A stretch of 64,000 bases of DNA from Hevea brasiliensis (lineage: Eukaryota > Streptophyta > Magnoliopsida > Malpighiales > Euphorbiaceae): positions 49,380,725 through 49,444,724 of the forward strand of contig NC_079510.1 of assembly GCF_030052815.1 (NCBI RefSeq), given 5' to 3'. Position numbers and translations under genes: made by a program. Every line of letters begins with the position of its first letter. Position 1 is the stretch's first letter. This document shows positions 23,104-35,073 of the stretch, one piece after another. Below the pieces are notes generated by a model. The model was not told the DNA's origin and searched no databases. It saw only the letters and a list, made by a program, of their open reading frames with translations.

Positions 23104-26100
23104 CTGGAGGGTCATTGGGGATTCGCTCTGGAAGTTATGGATCATTGGAGAAGCATTTTCAACATCAGCAGAACGGTGGTGGTGTTCACTTGCCTATCCA
23201 AACTACAAGCCGGACTAAACCTGCCAAGATGGTCAAGTACAAGGAGAGACTCTTTCATTGGATCTGCAAGTTCGCCGGCCGCAAAAAGGTTGGAATGCTG
23301 TTCCTCTGTATCATCTCCGCTGCCGTTTTCGTATGGGTTTTGTATGTAGGAAAAGGTCTGATTCTCCATCCATCTCTATCCCCCTTTCTGTTTTTTGTTA
23401 CTTATTAATGGATTAAATAATAGGTTATGGAATTGTAGTGGTTATCTGTTGCGTTTCTTAGTTAAGGAGAAATGCTCAAATTCATTGCTGGTATTCAATT
23501 GGATTGATGCTTGGCTGGTCATGATCATGCCTCCCTAGATTGCTTGTGTTATCGTTCTTGCAATTTTTTTTAATTATTTTAAGTTGGTTGTTTAAATTGG
23601 GAAATGCGTGCTTAGGGATATACTCATAGTGCCTGTTTCAGTTAACTTGTGCTTTGTGCTATTATTAGATGAGCAGGGATAGTTGCTCTCCGTCTTGTTA
23701 AGGAGATACTGATAGCAATTGGTCTAAGTTTTTATTTTATTCATTTTTAACGTTGATATGTACCATGAAGGCATCTAATTTTGAAATATTTCTTTTTATT
23801 CGCTTCTTTGGACATTTTTGGATACCCCTTCACCTGATGTACCTTCTCATCAGTGGACTATGTTGTAATTTGTTTCCTGGTTTCCCATGGTAGAGGAGTG
23901 ATGTTTGCACTGTGGCTTGTTTTCAGGTGAAGATTCACAGGAAGGTGATAATGTCCCAAACTTTAGCCTTAATAGCACTGTGCCCTTTGGCAATCCAGCA
24001 AATGAGACTCATATAGTTAAGAAGTTCGCTTTGCCTCCACCACCTCCTCCTCCTCCCCTTCTCCCTCATCCTCCTCCCAAATATTTTTTGGGCTACACTC
24101 TTCCTCCTGGGCATCCCTGTAATAGCTTCACTTTACCTCCCCCACCAGCTGATAAAAAAAGAACTGGGCCACGACGTAAGTTCTCTTTCACCCTCTTTGT
24201 GTTTTCTCTACTTTTTTTTCCTTTTGGTTTTTTGGGTTTAACAGTCAATATTACTAGACATTTCTCCAAGTTGTGTTGTTGATTTGTAGATGCTTGAAGA
24301 TAGCAGGGATATTGAGTTCCTATACAGTAAATAAATAACAGTATCTCATTGATTTTGCTGATATCCCTTGGTAATTACATTTCAGCATGTCCTGTGTGCT
24401 ACCTTCCTGTGGAAGAAGCGATTGCTTTGATGCCAAAGTTCCCATCATTTTCTCCTATAGTTAATAACTTGACATATATCTATGAGGATCCACTAAGTAG
24501 AGATGGAGAATTTGGCGGCTCAGAATTCGGTGGGTATCCTACTCTAAAGCAGAGAAGTGACTCTTATGATATTAGAGAGTCGATGAGTGTGCACTGTGGG
24601 TATGCTCTGTTGCTTTCTCTTGATTCTTATGTCACCAGATCTATTTTTGTACTCCTAGAATAATCATACTAATAACATATTCTTTGGGATCTTCTATTTG
24701 TTGTTAACTCATATCTGTTCATTGTGCATTTTTGGTTGGTTTGTATAAAATTGATCAGATTTGTCAGAGGGAAAAGACCTGGCCACTATACAGGATTTGA
24801 CATGGATGAAATTGACCTGGCTGCAATGGAGCAGTGCCATGGGGTTGTTGTTGCTTCAGCAATATTTGGTATTCCTCTGCATAATGGGATTTCAACTAAT
24901 CATGTCCTCTGCCTGAGCTGATTCATAGCTTATAAGATAATCTTCTCTTCTTTCAGGAGCCTTTGATGAAATTCAACAGCCGACTAATATCAGCGAATAC
25001 TCCAAGAAGACTGTCTGCTTCTTTATGTTTGTTGATGAAGAAACAGAAGCATATTTGAAGAAGAATAGTGGTCTAGACAGCAGCCGGAAGATTGGGATTT
25101 GGAGAATTGTTGTTGTTCGTAATCTTCCTTACAAAGATGGGAGACGCAATGGGAAAGTAAATGTTCTAGATTTTAGTGAGCTTTCTTTTTTAAAATTTGA
25201 TCCAGGCTGCAGGCTATAGCTTATTGTTTATCTAGTTTTTCGGAATGTGATACGGTAGCTTTAATGGTTAGATTCCATTTTCTTGACCAATGCTCTATAA
25301 CATGGATGGGAAGATTCCTATAGTTGATTCTTTCTATTATGTGTGTGTGTGTGTGCACACGCGTGTGGCAACCTCAAGAAACATTAAGATGACATTTGAA
25401 AGTAAATAGTATTCAGTTTCTTTAATAAACTGATTTCATATGAGTTCCCTCAGAATCTTTTTAAATTTAGGGACACAAGATAGCAATTAAATATGCCTTT
25501 TGACCCAAGTTATGCCAATGACAGGTACCAAAGCTTCTAGTGCATAGGATGTTTCCAAATGCTCGCTTTTCCTTATGGATTGATGGGAAACTTGAACTTG
25601 TTGTGGATCCATACCAAATTCTTGAAAGGTAAATCTGGTTTCTGCTCTTTCCTTTCCTCTAATTTTCTGGATCCTTCTACAACCTTTGTTCAATGATTTT
25701 CATGATTTTGGTATGCTTTCAAGTGTCAATTTTTATAACTTCCAAGCTAGCTAGGTCTGACGTAAGATACAAATTGGACATTACCTGTTCCCAGTGTGAT
25801 TATTTACCATAACCTGAACCCTTGGATTGTTGGCTGCTAAACCTGTTTCCAGTTCACACCTTTTGTCTTTTTAGAAAAATTATTTTTAGTTGATTAGTTC
25901 TTTCTCATAGTCTTTTATTCCATTTTTACATTGTATTGTCAAGTATGACCTAGTATAAGGTATGCATGTCAAATTTTAAGGGTTGGCTCTTACTTCTGTT
26001 TTCTTAATGCTTGCTAAATTACTATTCTAGGGAACTCAATTGTCTAGAGGCGCTGTAAGACCATATTCTTACATTTTTTGCCACTTGTACTAAATATGTC

Positions 26101-27977
26101 TTTCTTCCCAAAATATACTTTTGGTTTGATCTGGAGATTTTTGAGACGTAGTTTCATAACCTGCAACTTGGGGCTCACGGCATGCGTAGGATTCCAATGA
26201 TTTTTGTGAATCTAATTCTTAGCTCTAGTTCTTATCTGGTATTTAAATTTCTTCCATGCATCTCTCAAAAGCCACGCATTGTTATTGTCTCTCAGACAAG
26301 CTCCTGGCTGGAGTGGTACAATTATGTCTTGGTTTCAGATCTCATGTTACCAAAATCTGAAGAATAAACACTGCCTCTCTCAGAAAGAAGTAGGGTGGGT
26401 CTCTGAAGTGCAAATATTGTAATTTTTTGTTGTTACCTCATTCCCTATTAATAGTTTAATTATTCAGCCTTGTCGACCCAAAGGATTTCCTGTATAACTT
26501 GTTTATGGGCAAGTTACATGCTTAAGCCTGGATAACAAGTCAACAAGATGGTGTTTGGTGGATTATCCAATGAGCTTGAAAAGAAAGGTAAATATTTGTC
26601 TCTAAAGTGGTGGTTAGATTTTCAAGATGCCAGGATCAAGTTGGATGGTGTCTTGAAAGGAACGCCAATTTACAGTAATGAAAGTTCATGTTAAAAGAAG
26701 GGCAGCAGACTGTTACTAGTATTTGTCGTTTTTTTTTTTTTTTTTTCTTTTCTTTTTTTGTTCTGGTATATCTGGAGTCAACTATGATCTCCTTAATTAT
26801 TATTATTTTGAGCCAATCTTCAGGCACTTGTGGAGAAAAAATGCTACTCTTGCAATTTCTAGACATTATAAGCGATTTGATGTGTTTCTGGAAGCTGAGG
26901 CAAATAAAGCAGCTGGGAAGTATGATAATGCCTCCATTGACTTTCAGATTGATTTTTATAAGAAGGAGGGTTTGACTCCATATTCAGTGGCCAAGCTTCC
27001 TATTAGAAGTGGTAGATTTAATATCCTTGTTTTCATTCTTTCTATTCTGTTTCACCTCTTTACTTTTGTTTCTCTTGCACTTCTTTTGTCATTGATATGA
27101 GGTTTCTGTTGATGGCTGGCTCTGCAGATGTTCCTGAAGGATGTGTTATAATAAGGGAGCATGTTCCCATTAGCAACCTCTTTACTTGCCTTTGGTTCAA
27201 CGAAGTTGACCGCTTTACTTCAAGGGACCAAATCAGCTTTTCCACAGTAAGAGATAAGATTCGGGCAAAGACAAATTGGACTGTGAACATGTTCATGGAC
27301 TGTGAAAGGCGCAACTTTGTAGTTCAGGTAATCATTTTATGCTTTGCTGATCATGCTTTTTCAAACTAAAATGTCCAGTAAATAAGGTAGATTTTGGAAA
27401 ATGAGCATTTCAAGAACTGATGAAATGGCATTCTTTATAAAAAAAAAAAAAAAAAGAAATTCAGTTTTGTTATAATATAGTTTCAATGTTAAATTGCAAT
27501 CAAATGTTTCAGAAAATCATGGTATTCTTTTTTGCTTAGACTAGTAGCATCTCATCTTCCCTCCTTGTTCTACACCATGGTTGAATTTTTGTGAAAATCT
27601 CTGCCAACACCTGTTGCCAGACTCGAATTATATCAAATTTCAATTTTATTCTCTTAACAATTCTGTGGCTAAAGTCTTCAGCACTCCATATGTCTGTCGG
27701 CCTCTCATACTTTTGTTTGTCACCTCCAACTTTCTGTTACTACCTGCAGAAGTACCATAGAGATGTTTTAGAGCACATGGCTCCTCCTCCTCCTGCTGTA
27801 TATCCACCACCACTGCCCCCTGTTTTGGTGCATGAACCACCAATTAAAACAGCACTGGAAACTTCTGCTGAAAGGGTTGCAAGTATTCCGGTTCGGAGGG
27901 CAAGGCGAGGGAGGAAGTCTAACTCTAGGCACCATCGCAAAGTTGTTGCTGGTGGCAGGGACACCGATTCAAGTTAA
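23100..27977 (+). CDS. DUF616 / MUCI70-like probable glycosyltransferase, type II membrane protein, 582 aa, 9 exons
   Basis: Exons are join(23100..23355, 23927..24175, 24386..24599, 24759..24868, 24957..25156, 25525..25628, 26824..27011, 27128..27327, 27750..27977). All are GT-AG and the frame is kept throughout (583 codons). One transmembrane helix at about 64-84 follows a basic cytosolic tail, giving a type II Golgi topology. A lumenal Pro-rich stem lies at about 121-136 (eight consecutive prolines). The DUF616 region runs from PCPVCYLPVEEAI (~169) through SVHCGFVRGKRPG, FDMDEIDLAAMEQCHGVVVASAIFG, LLVHRMFPNARFSLWIDGK and DPYQILER to FMDCERRNFVVQ. A second Pro-rich segment and a basic C-terminus (RRARRGRK) follow. 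Arabidopsis MUCI70 is needed for seed mucilage pectin; TOD1, also in DUF616, was reported as a ceramidase, so the chemistry is uncertain. The start matches the family N-terminus. Confidence 0.93.
25340..25368 (+). repeat. Alternating purine-pyrimidine (GT)n-CACACGCGTGTG tract in intron 5
   Basis: ATGTGTGTGTGTGTGTGCAC followed by ACGCGTGTGG is a 29-bp alternating purine-pyrimidine run inside the intron between exons 5 and 6 of the MUCI70-like gene. Such runs can adopt Z-form. No functional inference is made. Confidence 0.85.
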
Positions 27978-30900
27978 AGTTTTGTTCAGGAAAGTAGTCA
28001 TTTTTCCCCCCCTTAAAAATCATTCTTTGCAGGGATGGAATATTTGTGCAAGATGAGTGTTGTAGTTCTGTTACCACAGAGGACACTGTCTCTCATTCTT
28101 TTTCTTTTTGTTTTCCTAGTTTTGAATTCTCCTTTTTTTATTCATTTTTTGTTGTGTATATATATATTTATAATTTCCAATAATTATATTGTGGGTTGCT
28201 ATCCTGAAATGTAGTAACCCATTTTGTTGTTCATTTTTATAACGAGGTTGTATTGGATCAGTTATTTAATAGAAATATTTATGTCTCTTCTTAATTGAGA
28301 ATGAATAAATTTAATGAAAATTACTCTATACTTGCCCAATGATTTTTTTTTTTTTTTAAAGAATAGCCCTGAACTTTTAACATCTTTTCAAGGTGGATTA
28401 TAAGCTTATTTACAATGATTTTTCGAATGATTGTAATATTGCACTTTTAAGATTTATTAAATATATTTATTATTAGTTTTATATAAAAATTATCGATATT
28501 ACATTAAAAGGTGTGTAATATTACATAAAAAATATAATTTCTTATATTATGGATATACAATTAATACTTCGTTTAATTTTATTCATTATTTTTAAAAAAA
28601 TTTTATTCAAAATTATGTCATTTTACGAAAATTAAAGATTATTAATTAATATTTTTACAATTATACACTTATCTCTACCAAACATATTAATTATTTTTAT
28701 TATTTGTTAAAGTCTATCTTATCAATTTTATTCGTCCATTTTTATTTATGGCGTTAAAATTTTTCTTTTGTTAAAAATTATCCATCTCCTCTAGGAAGTA
28801 AGGAGTATTAACTATTTTTTTTCAATTTTATCTTTTATCTCTATCAAATATAATAAATATTTATGTAATTTTCTAGGTGAGATAAAATGTTAATTTAATT
28901 AATTACTTGTATGTTTTTAGATAAATGAGGATATCTAACTATTTTTTATATCATCGTGCAATACTCGCGTGCGATAGATAAAAATAGACGGAAAGAGTTT
29001 ACTCTTAATGCATTCATCTCTTTCTTCTCACCTTTCTACATTTCAAGGGTATTTTAGTCAATTATTAATTTTTTTTTTATAAAAATTAAGTTATTTAATT
29101 ATTTTCTTAATTTTAATGAAAAAATTTTAAAAAAATTTGAAATAGATTGAAGTAAGTATTTTATCATGATTTAATTGCTTTTTTAATGATTATGAACATA
29201 TAAAAATGAACGGAGACAATAATAAATAAATATATTGAATGAAATGTCTTTCTTGTTGCCTGTAATCCACATGCATCATACCCTTGCACAGTCTTCTCGT
29301 TTATCGGGTAAGAATCCCCTCCCATGTTGTTTGAGCAATCACTTGGATCGATAAGTTATTTCAGAATTTTTAAATTTGTTGGTCACGGCATAAATGAAAA
29401 AACACAGAATAAAGCATGGAGAAACTTTGTTGGTAAACACCAAACATCAGGAATTTTTGTCTTGCTCTTCATTTTGGTGCAACAGAAAGTATTAACCTTG
29501 CCCTTCAAACATCAAAGCAAAGACAAATAATATCCTTTGATTGCTCTAGGCATTGCATGTTACAATGAAATGGCTAGAACCGACCATCCAGCGTATGCAC
29601 ATGCCATGTTTTGGCCATGATTAACGACATAAACTTTGTTCCAGTAGAATTTTTGCTTTTAAGAAAGCTGTCTCTATGTTTCACTCTAAATCAAGAAAGA
29701 ATTTGCCTCCCCCAACCCATCTCTCATTTGGAGATGGTATCCGCTCCTCGTAAAATTGGAGCTCATCTCTGTTCAGGTTCCGTGGGTTACATGGGTCGTG
29801 AGAGCCACAATTAAACCATTCTCAATCTAAGGGGATAGATCATTATAAAGTGATTGGATTGGACCAGCTGCCCGAATCAAACACAACTGAGTTTAGTTTA
29901 TGATTGAACCATACAAAAAATTGACTAAAAAAAAAAAAAGTAAGCGATCTGATTAGTTTCTCATTAACTTGTGTGACTTGATGGCTTGACTTGATTAAGG
30001 AAATTTTTTTATGGAAGGTCTTTAAAATTATAGGTAATTGAGTTAACTTGATAATGGGATATTTTTATTTTAAAAAATATATAATAGAGTTAATTTGATT
30101 GTTGTATATTTTTTATTCATCTATTTTTTAGTATTATTATTTATAAAATAATCTAATTAATATTCACAATTTAATTTAAAAAATTAAAAAAATAAAATTT
30201 ATTTATTTATTTATATCAATTGACCTAGTATTTAATTAATTTTTAATGATTTATTGGCTAACCACCTATTAAATCAATTATTTATTTAAACTAAATGAAT
30301 CCCATATCAGTCGTAGATAGCGTGAGTTGGGTGGTTTATATGGATTAACATGTCTTAGTAAAATTGTCATAATTTTATTAAAAGATGTATCGTGTCATTG
30401 AATCATCAAGTGTTCGAGAGGATGAGCAAGTGTGCGTGTAGGCAACCCTTCACATATAAGTCATGTACACATGGTCCATTGCGTGAATGGCTAGTCATTT
30501 GAGATCTCACATCTATTATAGATAATACTTATTAAATAATTTATATAAATTAATATGCCTTATAAAATTATCATAATTTTACTCAGATTGTTAGATAAAG
30601 ATGAGATGTCAGAAATTTTTATTTTTCACTTTTTTTCAAAATAGGGAGAGAAGGATTTAGAGAAAGTAACATATTTTTCTCTCATCTAACTCGATTAATA
30701 TGAAATATTTCCTGTTAGACATTTTCTAAATTAGATGGATATATATATTATGCATAATTATTTTATATTATATCAATTTTAAAATTTAAATTCTTCATAT
30801 TTTTATTATTTTAAAAATTTTCAATAAGAAAAAAGGAAAATATGAAAAAAAAAGAAGAAAATATTCAAACTTGGGAGATTATCTTTATAAAATTAGTTTT
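27978..30900. other. 3' UTR of the MUCI70-like gene, then intergenic DNA
   Basis: The first ~300 bp after the stop are T-rich, with AATAAA-like signals near 28305, and fit a 3' UTR. The rest is AT-rich. A less AT-rich patch at 29230-29830 has short plus-strand frames without family resemblance. An internal repeat at 30300-30590 is listed separately. Confidence 0.55.
30301..30590 (+). repeat. Pair of diverged ~80-bp direct repeats flanking ~130 bp
   Basis: The blocks at about 30301-30384 (CCCATATCAGTCGTAGATAG ... GGTTTATATGGATTAACATG ... AAATTGTCATAATTTTA) and 30511-30585 (CTCACATCTATTATAGATAA ... TTTATATAAATTAATATGCC ... AAATTATCATAATTTTA) correspond in order. The layout recalls terminal repeats of a tiny decayed LTR element (TRIM-like), but no primer-binding site or target duplication was confirmed. 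Confidence 0.4.
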
Positions 30901-30913
30901 TGTCGGCACACCT

Positions 30914-30930
30914 AGCACGTGCCACGTGGC
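30914..30930. promoter_or_regulatory. Twin G-boxes (CACGTG x2) upstream of the four-helix membrane protein gene
   Basis: AGCACGTGCCACGTGGC holds two CACGTG palindromes (30916-30921 and 30923-30928) separated by one base, about 225 bp above the ATG at 31155. G-boxes are bound by bZIP/bHLH factors in light and ABA responses. The second has the GCCACGTGGC form typical of ABA-response elements. Confidence 0.65.
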
Positions 30931-31154
30931 AATTATGGACAAATAGTCCGATGGGTCCCTCAGATATTGAGAAAAGATCCCTTATCTTCTGCATCATGAA
31001 TCTCATATCTGCCCCACCTCGCCTGCAACTTTTAATCCTCCATTTCCACGGAATCTTCAATCCTCTCCTCTCATCTTCCCAACGATGGAAATCCTTCTCC
31101 TTCCCAAATAGCTTTCCTTTTTAGGGATTAAACTTCATATTAGATCAAACCCAG

Positions 31155-31601
31155 ATGTCATCGCCTTCGCTTTCCTCCTCCTTCTCTGTCATCTGCATTC
31201 TCCACTCGCTCATCGCTATAACTAGCGGCAGCCTCATGATGTTTCACATGAAGGGAATCTACACCTTTACCCATGGCCTCGATACAGCCACCAAGCTCAT
31301 GGGTTCCACCCCGCATGACCAGCTCCTGATCCGGACTTCCGATTCCTTTTCTGGGTTGCTGCTCTTCGCCATCGGGTTTCTCATATTCATGGTCTCTTTC
31401 GTAAAAGATCGAGACTTCCAGTCTTTCTTCGCCAAAGGGTGCACGGTTCTTCATGTTTTCATGGCTCTTTGGAGGGTTTATTTTGAGAGGAGGGTTGATG
31501 TATTGGCTTGGGATTGGTTAAGACAGACGGTTGGCGATATCTTATTGGCTTTCTCCTGGGTTTTTTTCCTTGTTTATTCCTGGAGGGAGAAGTATGATTG
31601 A
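31155..31601 (+). CDS. Small plant membrane protein with four hydrophobic helices, 148 aa
   Basis: A single-exon frame with ATG at 31155. Hydrophobic segments lie at about 9-29, 64-84, 92-112 and 124-144. Between them are charged or conserved-looking pieces (FHMKGIYTFTHGLDTATKLMG, VKDRDFQSFFAKGC, WRVYFERRVDVLAWDW) and a short basic tail (WREKYD). Length and layout fit an uncharacterised family of plant four-helix proteins (I think of the DUF7865 kind, from memory). No enzymatic motif is visible, and the function is unknown. Coding character is supported by the GC-richer composition against AT-rich flanks, by a clear promoter-like region with twin G-boxes, and by a T-rich 3' side. Confidence 0.8.
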   Translation: MSSPSLSSSFSVICILHSLIAITSGSLMMFHMKGIYTFTHGLDTATKLMGSTPHDQLLIRTSDSFSGLLLFAIGFLIFMVSFVKDRDFQSFFAKGCTVLHVFMALWRVYFERRVDVLAWDWLRQTVGDILLAFSWVFFLVYSWREKYD

Positions 31602-32145
31602 TTTTTCTTTTCGACATAATGTGAGTTTTTTTTTTTTGACACTTTTAATTTTATTTTCCTTTTGTTTTATATTTAGCGTACCTAAATGAGCTTTAGCTGT
31701 TTAAAGTGTAAAAATGTTGTCATAAATGAATAATGAAGCACATGAGTGTAGTGTGTTATGTGTAGGTGGATAATTGTAATTTGGATTGTAATTAAAATAG
31801 TCTTTTTTTCTTGCTTAATGGGATTTTTTTGTTGATAAAAATTTACAGACTTCTGTAGTTTATTTGTTTACTGTTAGCTTCAATTAATGAAAGGCTTTCC
31901 TCCTTTTCTGTGTTTGTTTTTCGTTGGTTATTTTAATTTTTGGTTGGTAATGGACAAAATCAAGAACAGTCTCTTCAGTCTTCCCAGCCACCTGAGCTCA
32001 CGCAGGGCTTGAGGTTTGAGAAGTCCCTTTCGTTATTGGGAAGCTATTGGCCCTAAATGCTTCTAGTGTTCCTATAACCAAAAAAATGTGCCTGATGAAT
32101 GTTACCGTGACTCCTTCTATTCTGGTATAGATAGAGAAGTGTGCT

Positions 32146-32218
<73 letters not shown>

Positions 32219-32969
32219 CGAATGGTGTAAATCCCAAGTTCTCCACATTGTGCATTTCTTGGAAAGGATGGAATTGCAGGACTGCTGTCAAGCCATAGAA
32301 GGTAATTCCTGCCTCTTGTTTATATTAGGCTTTAGGATTTGTGAAACCTACTAAGCTGCCAAAGAATGAACACGCTTCCTTTTTAGTAGTCATTTTCTTT
32401 CTTCCTTTAATCTCTTTCTAATTCTTGAAGCATATCGACAAGTTTTAATTGGATGAGTGTGAAAATGAAATTTGCTCTTTAGTGAACTGTAAGTCTGTAA
32501 CCAATTCTTATTTGTTAAGGGAAATGCTATTTTGTAGTCTTATTATGTGTTGTAACACCCCCTGAATATCCGCCATCAATTTGAAATCAACAATATTAAC
32601 TCATCAAAAAACTGTGTTAATCAATCTCTTGGTCTTCTCTCCCTAGACCGATTCTTTTCTTTCTCTCTTCCTCTCTTCCTCTCTTATGATTTGTCCTATT
32701 TCGACCCCTTCCAAGTCAATATTCCTGCTTAGCTCAGTTGATCACCCATCATTTTTTCCACTTTACTATTCCTATCACTTTTAAATCTATTACCACTGTG
32801 TATTTTATATTAGATCTCAATTACCTTTCATCATGTTTTCCTGTTCATGAAAATTCAAAAAGTTTCAACTTTGGACACATGTAAATGGTACTTGTAAATG
32901 AGTAGATTAGTCATGCAGCTATTTTGTCCTAATTTTTTTATCTAAAATTATCTTTATTTTTGTGATCTG
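31602..32969. other. 3' flank of the four-helix protein gene and noncoding DNA
   Basis: A T-rich 3' UTR-like stretch, the (TA)n array, and a pyrimidine-rich patch at 32625-32690. The motif TGTTGTAACACCCCC at 32553 resembles starts of some plant LTRs (TGTAACACCC), but no second copy or end was found. No gene seen. Confidence 0.55.
32150..32217. repeat. (TA)n microsatellite
   Basis: About 34 uninterrupted TA units, the longest such array in the window, roughly 550 bp after the four-helix protein stop codon. Confidence 0.97.
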
Positions 32970-34110
32970 AATTTGCAGAGTGAAGTACTGTTCTTTGAAT
33001 TATATGCTTCATATGGATATACTATTAGGCACCCCTCTAGAACTTATTCATGGTCCTGAGCTTTACATGACCGGCTTATAAGATGATTATCGCTTCTCCA
33101 TACCTATTCCTAAGAGTTAGATGAGCATTTTATTTTCTGAAACTTCTTCAGTCCTGTTCAGCTTTATCGGAAAATTGTAAAACGCATTGATGACCTTGGG
33201 TTCTTCGGACCATGTAGAAAGTTCTTTTTCTATTGCTAAGATACCTTTTTCTTGTTCATGAAAATATATCTAGTACAGACATATAATTTGTAGTCTGAAG
33301 CAAATTTGTCAATGATAACAGGTAGTATATCAATGGATCCTCGAGGTAACTCTGATACTCGAATCATGTTCTATTGGCACTAGTCAAGCATCAATGTGGC
33401 TAGCTGCCAGAGCTGGTTTGTGGTAGCAATAACAGGAGTGGGTACAACTTGCTTTGATAAGTAGCTTTGAATTAGCCGATGGAACTCTGAGCTCGATGGC
33501 AGTGGGCTTTAGTGTCGCTAATGGAGTTAAAAAGAAAATTGAATGAGTTGCGTATGCGTTTCAGTCACCAGGAGCACTTTTCTGGTTAAGAAATGGAAGG
33601 GTAGATACTAGATATCATTCTAGTCCATTATATGAATAGATGGAGGGTTCCAGTTTACTCGGAGGCTGCCATGCGGAAGAATGAAATTTTCAGTAAATTA
33701 ATCTAGCAAAGCTTTTATTGCAAACACTGGGCCAAGTATTGTCTTTATTGACCCATATGCATAGTTGATAGTTCTATCTATTCACCGGATTCAAGTAGTT
33801 TTTAGTTCCCTTTCTGATCGATTGCCGTGTGAAACATTCCAAAGCATCTAGTGGCAATTTACTTGGACATATAATTTGAGATTGCTTTCGCTAAACATTC
33901 TTAGGATGGTGCATACTGTTCCTGAGCTGTGTTAAGAGGAACTCGCAATAGTGAACTCTTCATGGAAAATTCGTTGTTTTTCATACAGACAATTGTGATT
34001 TCAGAAAATCTCTTAAGATGGGAATTATTGATGGAGCAACAGCTTCAACTTCACACCATCTATAGCTTTCCTTAAGTACTTGGTCTTGGAGTTGAGTTTT
34101 GGCCAAGAAT
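32970..34110 (-). pseudogene. Heavily decayed lipoxygenase pseudogene (copy B)
   Basis: Patches match, in order and on the same strand, the lipoxygenase copy at 45-48.8 kb. They are the C-terminal coding end (GATATACTATTAGGCACCCC against GATATACTATTAGGGACCCC), the region around 33210-33340 (GACCATGTAGAAAG..., CAGACATATAATTTGTAGTC), the iron-site exon around 33390-33640 (GCCAGAGCTGGTTTGTGGTA; GGGCTTTAGTGTCGCTAATG; TTTCAGTCACCAGGAGC), and an upstream exon at about 33985-34060 (ATACAGACAATTGTGATTTC). Introns are largely missing or unrecognisable, and stops and indels are everywhere. The shortened inter-exon spacing may reflect deletions or a processed copy; I cannot tell which. Confidence 0.75.
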
Positions 34111-35073
34111 GCACTTGCTAGACTCTTTTTCAGCTTCTTCAACAATTATCTCCAAAAAGAATTAATTCCATGATACAATCACAGTAGGAAAAAGAACGAG
34201 TAGATAATAAGATTTGATTGTTCTTGTTAATTTATTGAACTTTTCTAGTATATACTGCGAAAGTATGTAAATTATAAAAAAAAAATAAAGAAAATACACC
34301 TACTCTTTGAATATAGGATTAAAAAATTACGTTCACGGCATGTCACTTTATTTAATAAATAAATCATTTTATTTAATAAATAAATCATTTATTATAAGTT
34401 TAAATCATCTATTACAATCTAAAAATATTAGATAGTATTCTCATTCTAACTCTATATATTTACTAGTGCCTTCAACTATAATGGATTATATCATTTCTCC
34501 ATAACCCCTCATCAATAGTTAAAACCAAATCTTTAACAGCTGGCAAAGCCCCTCCTCATGGATAATGCCGAATAACCTTTCCATCTCAATTTCTTCAATC
34601 CTAATCCTAATTATTAAGAATATTTCTACATTTTAAATTAGAAAATAATATCTTTCCAAATCCCTTTGGAATTGATAAATCTAACAATAACTTTTCTCTC
34701 TTCTTTTCTGTGACCTCTGAAGGCTGTGAGCATTTTCCCGGCTCTGCCTTTCTTCCTGACTAGCAAAACATTTGAGAATTTAATACTAACGACAAGTTGA
34801 CAAGGGTTTGAAGAACAGAAGTGATATGTTATCGGAGGTAAATGAACAGTATCACTATCTAAATCTCATCCTTCAATATCAGAATAAGGATTTTCTGTAC
34901 GTATACAAAAGAGTAGAAACTTTTCCTATTTTAGAAGAAAGGAAAAAGAAAACCTTGTTTTTCTGAAGCTGCATATCCAACCTTGTTTTGCTACAAAAAT
35001 CTGTCAAAGAAATAGCAACCAAAAAATTCTACTATTTGCAAGTGATGCAAAGATTTGCAAATTCACCTATCCT
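34111..35073. other. Noncoding DNA and 3' flank of LecRK copy B
   Basis: AT-rich sequence without a gene. From about 34890 to 35073 it aligns in patches with the 3' flank of LecRK copy A (GTAGAAACTTTT; CCAACCTTGTTT; GATGCAAAGATTTGCAAATT then CACCTA). This is the original 3' UTR of copy B, now separated from its gene by the inserted MITE. Confidence 0.7.

Noticed and set aside
32553..32580. LTR-start-like TGTAACACCCCCTGAA
   Set aside because: No matching end, second copy or target duplication nearby.
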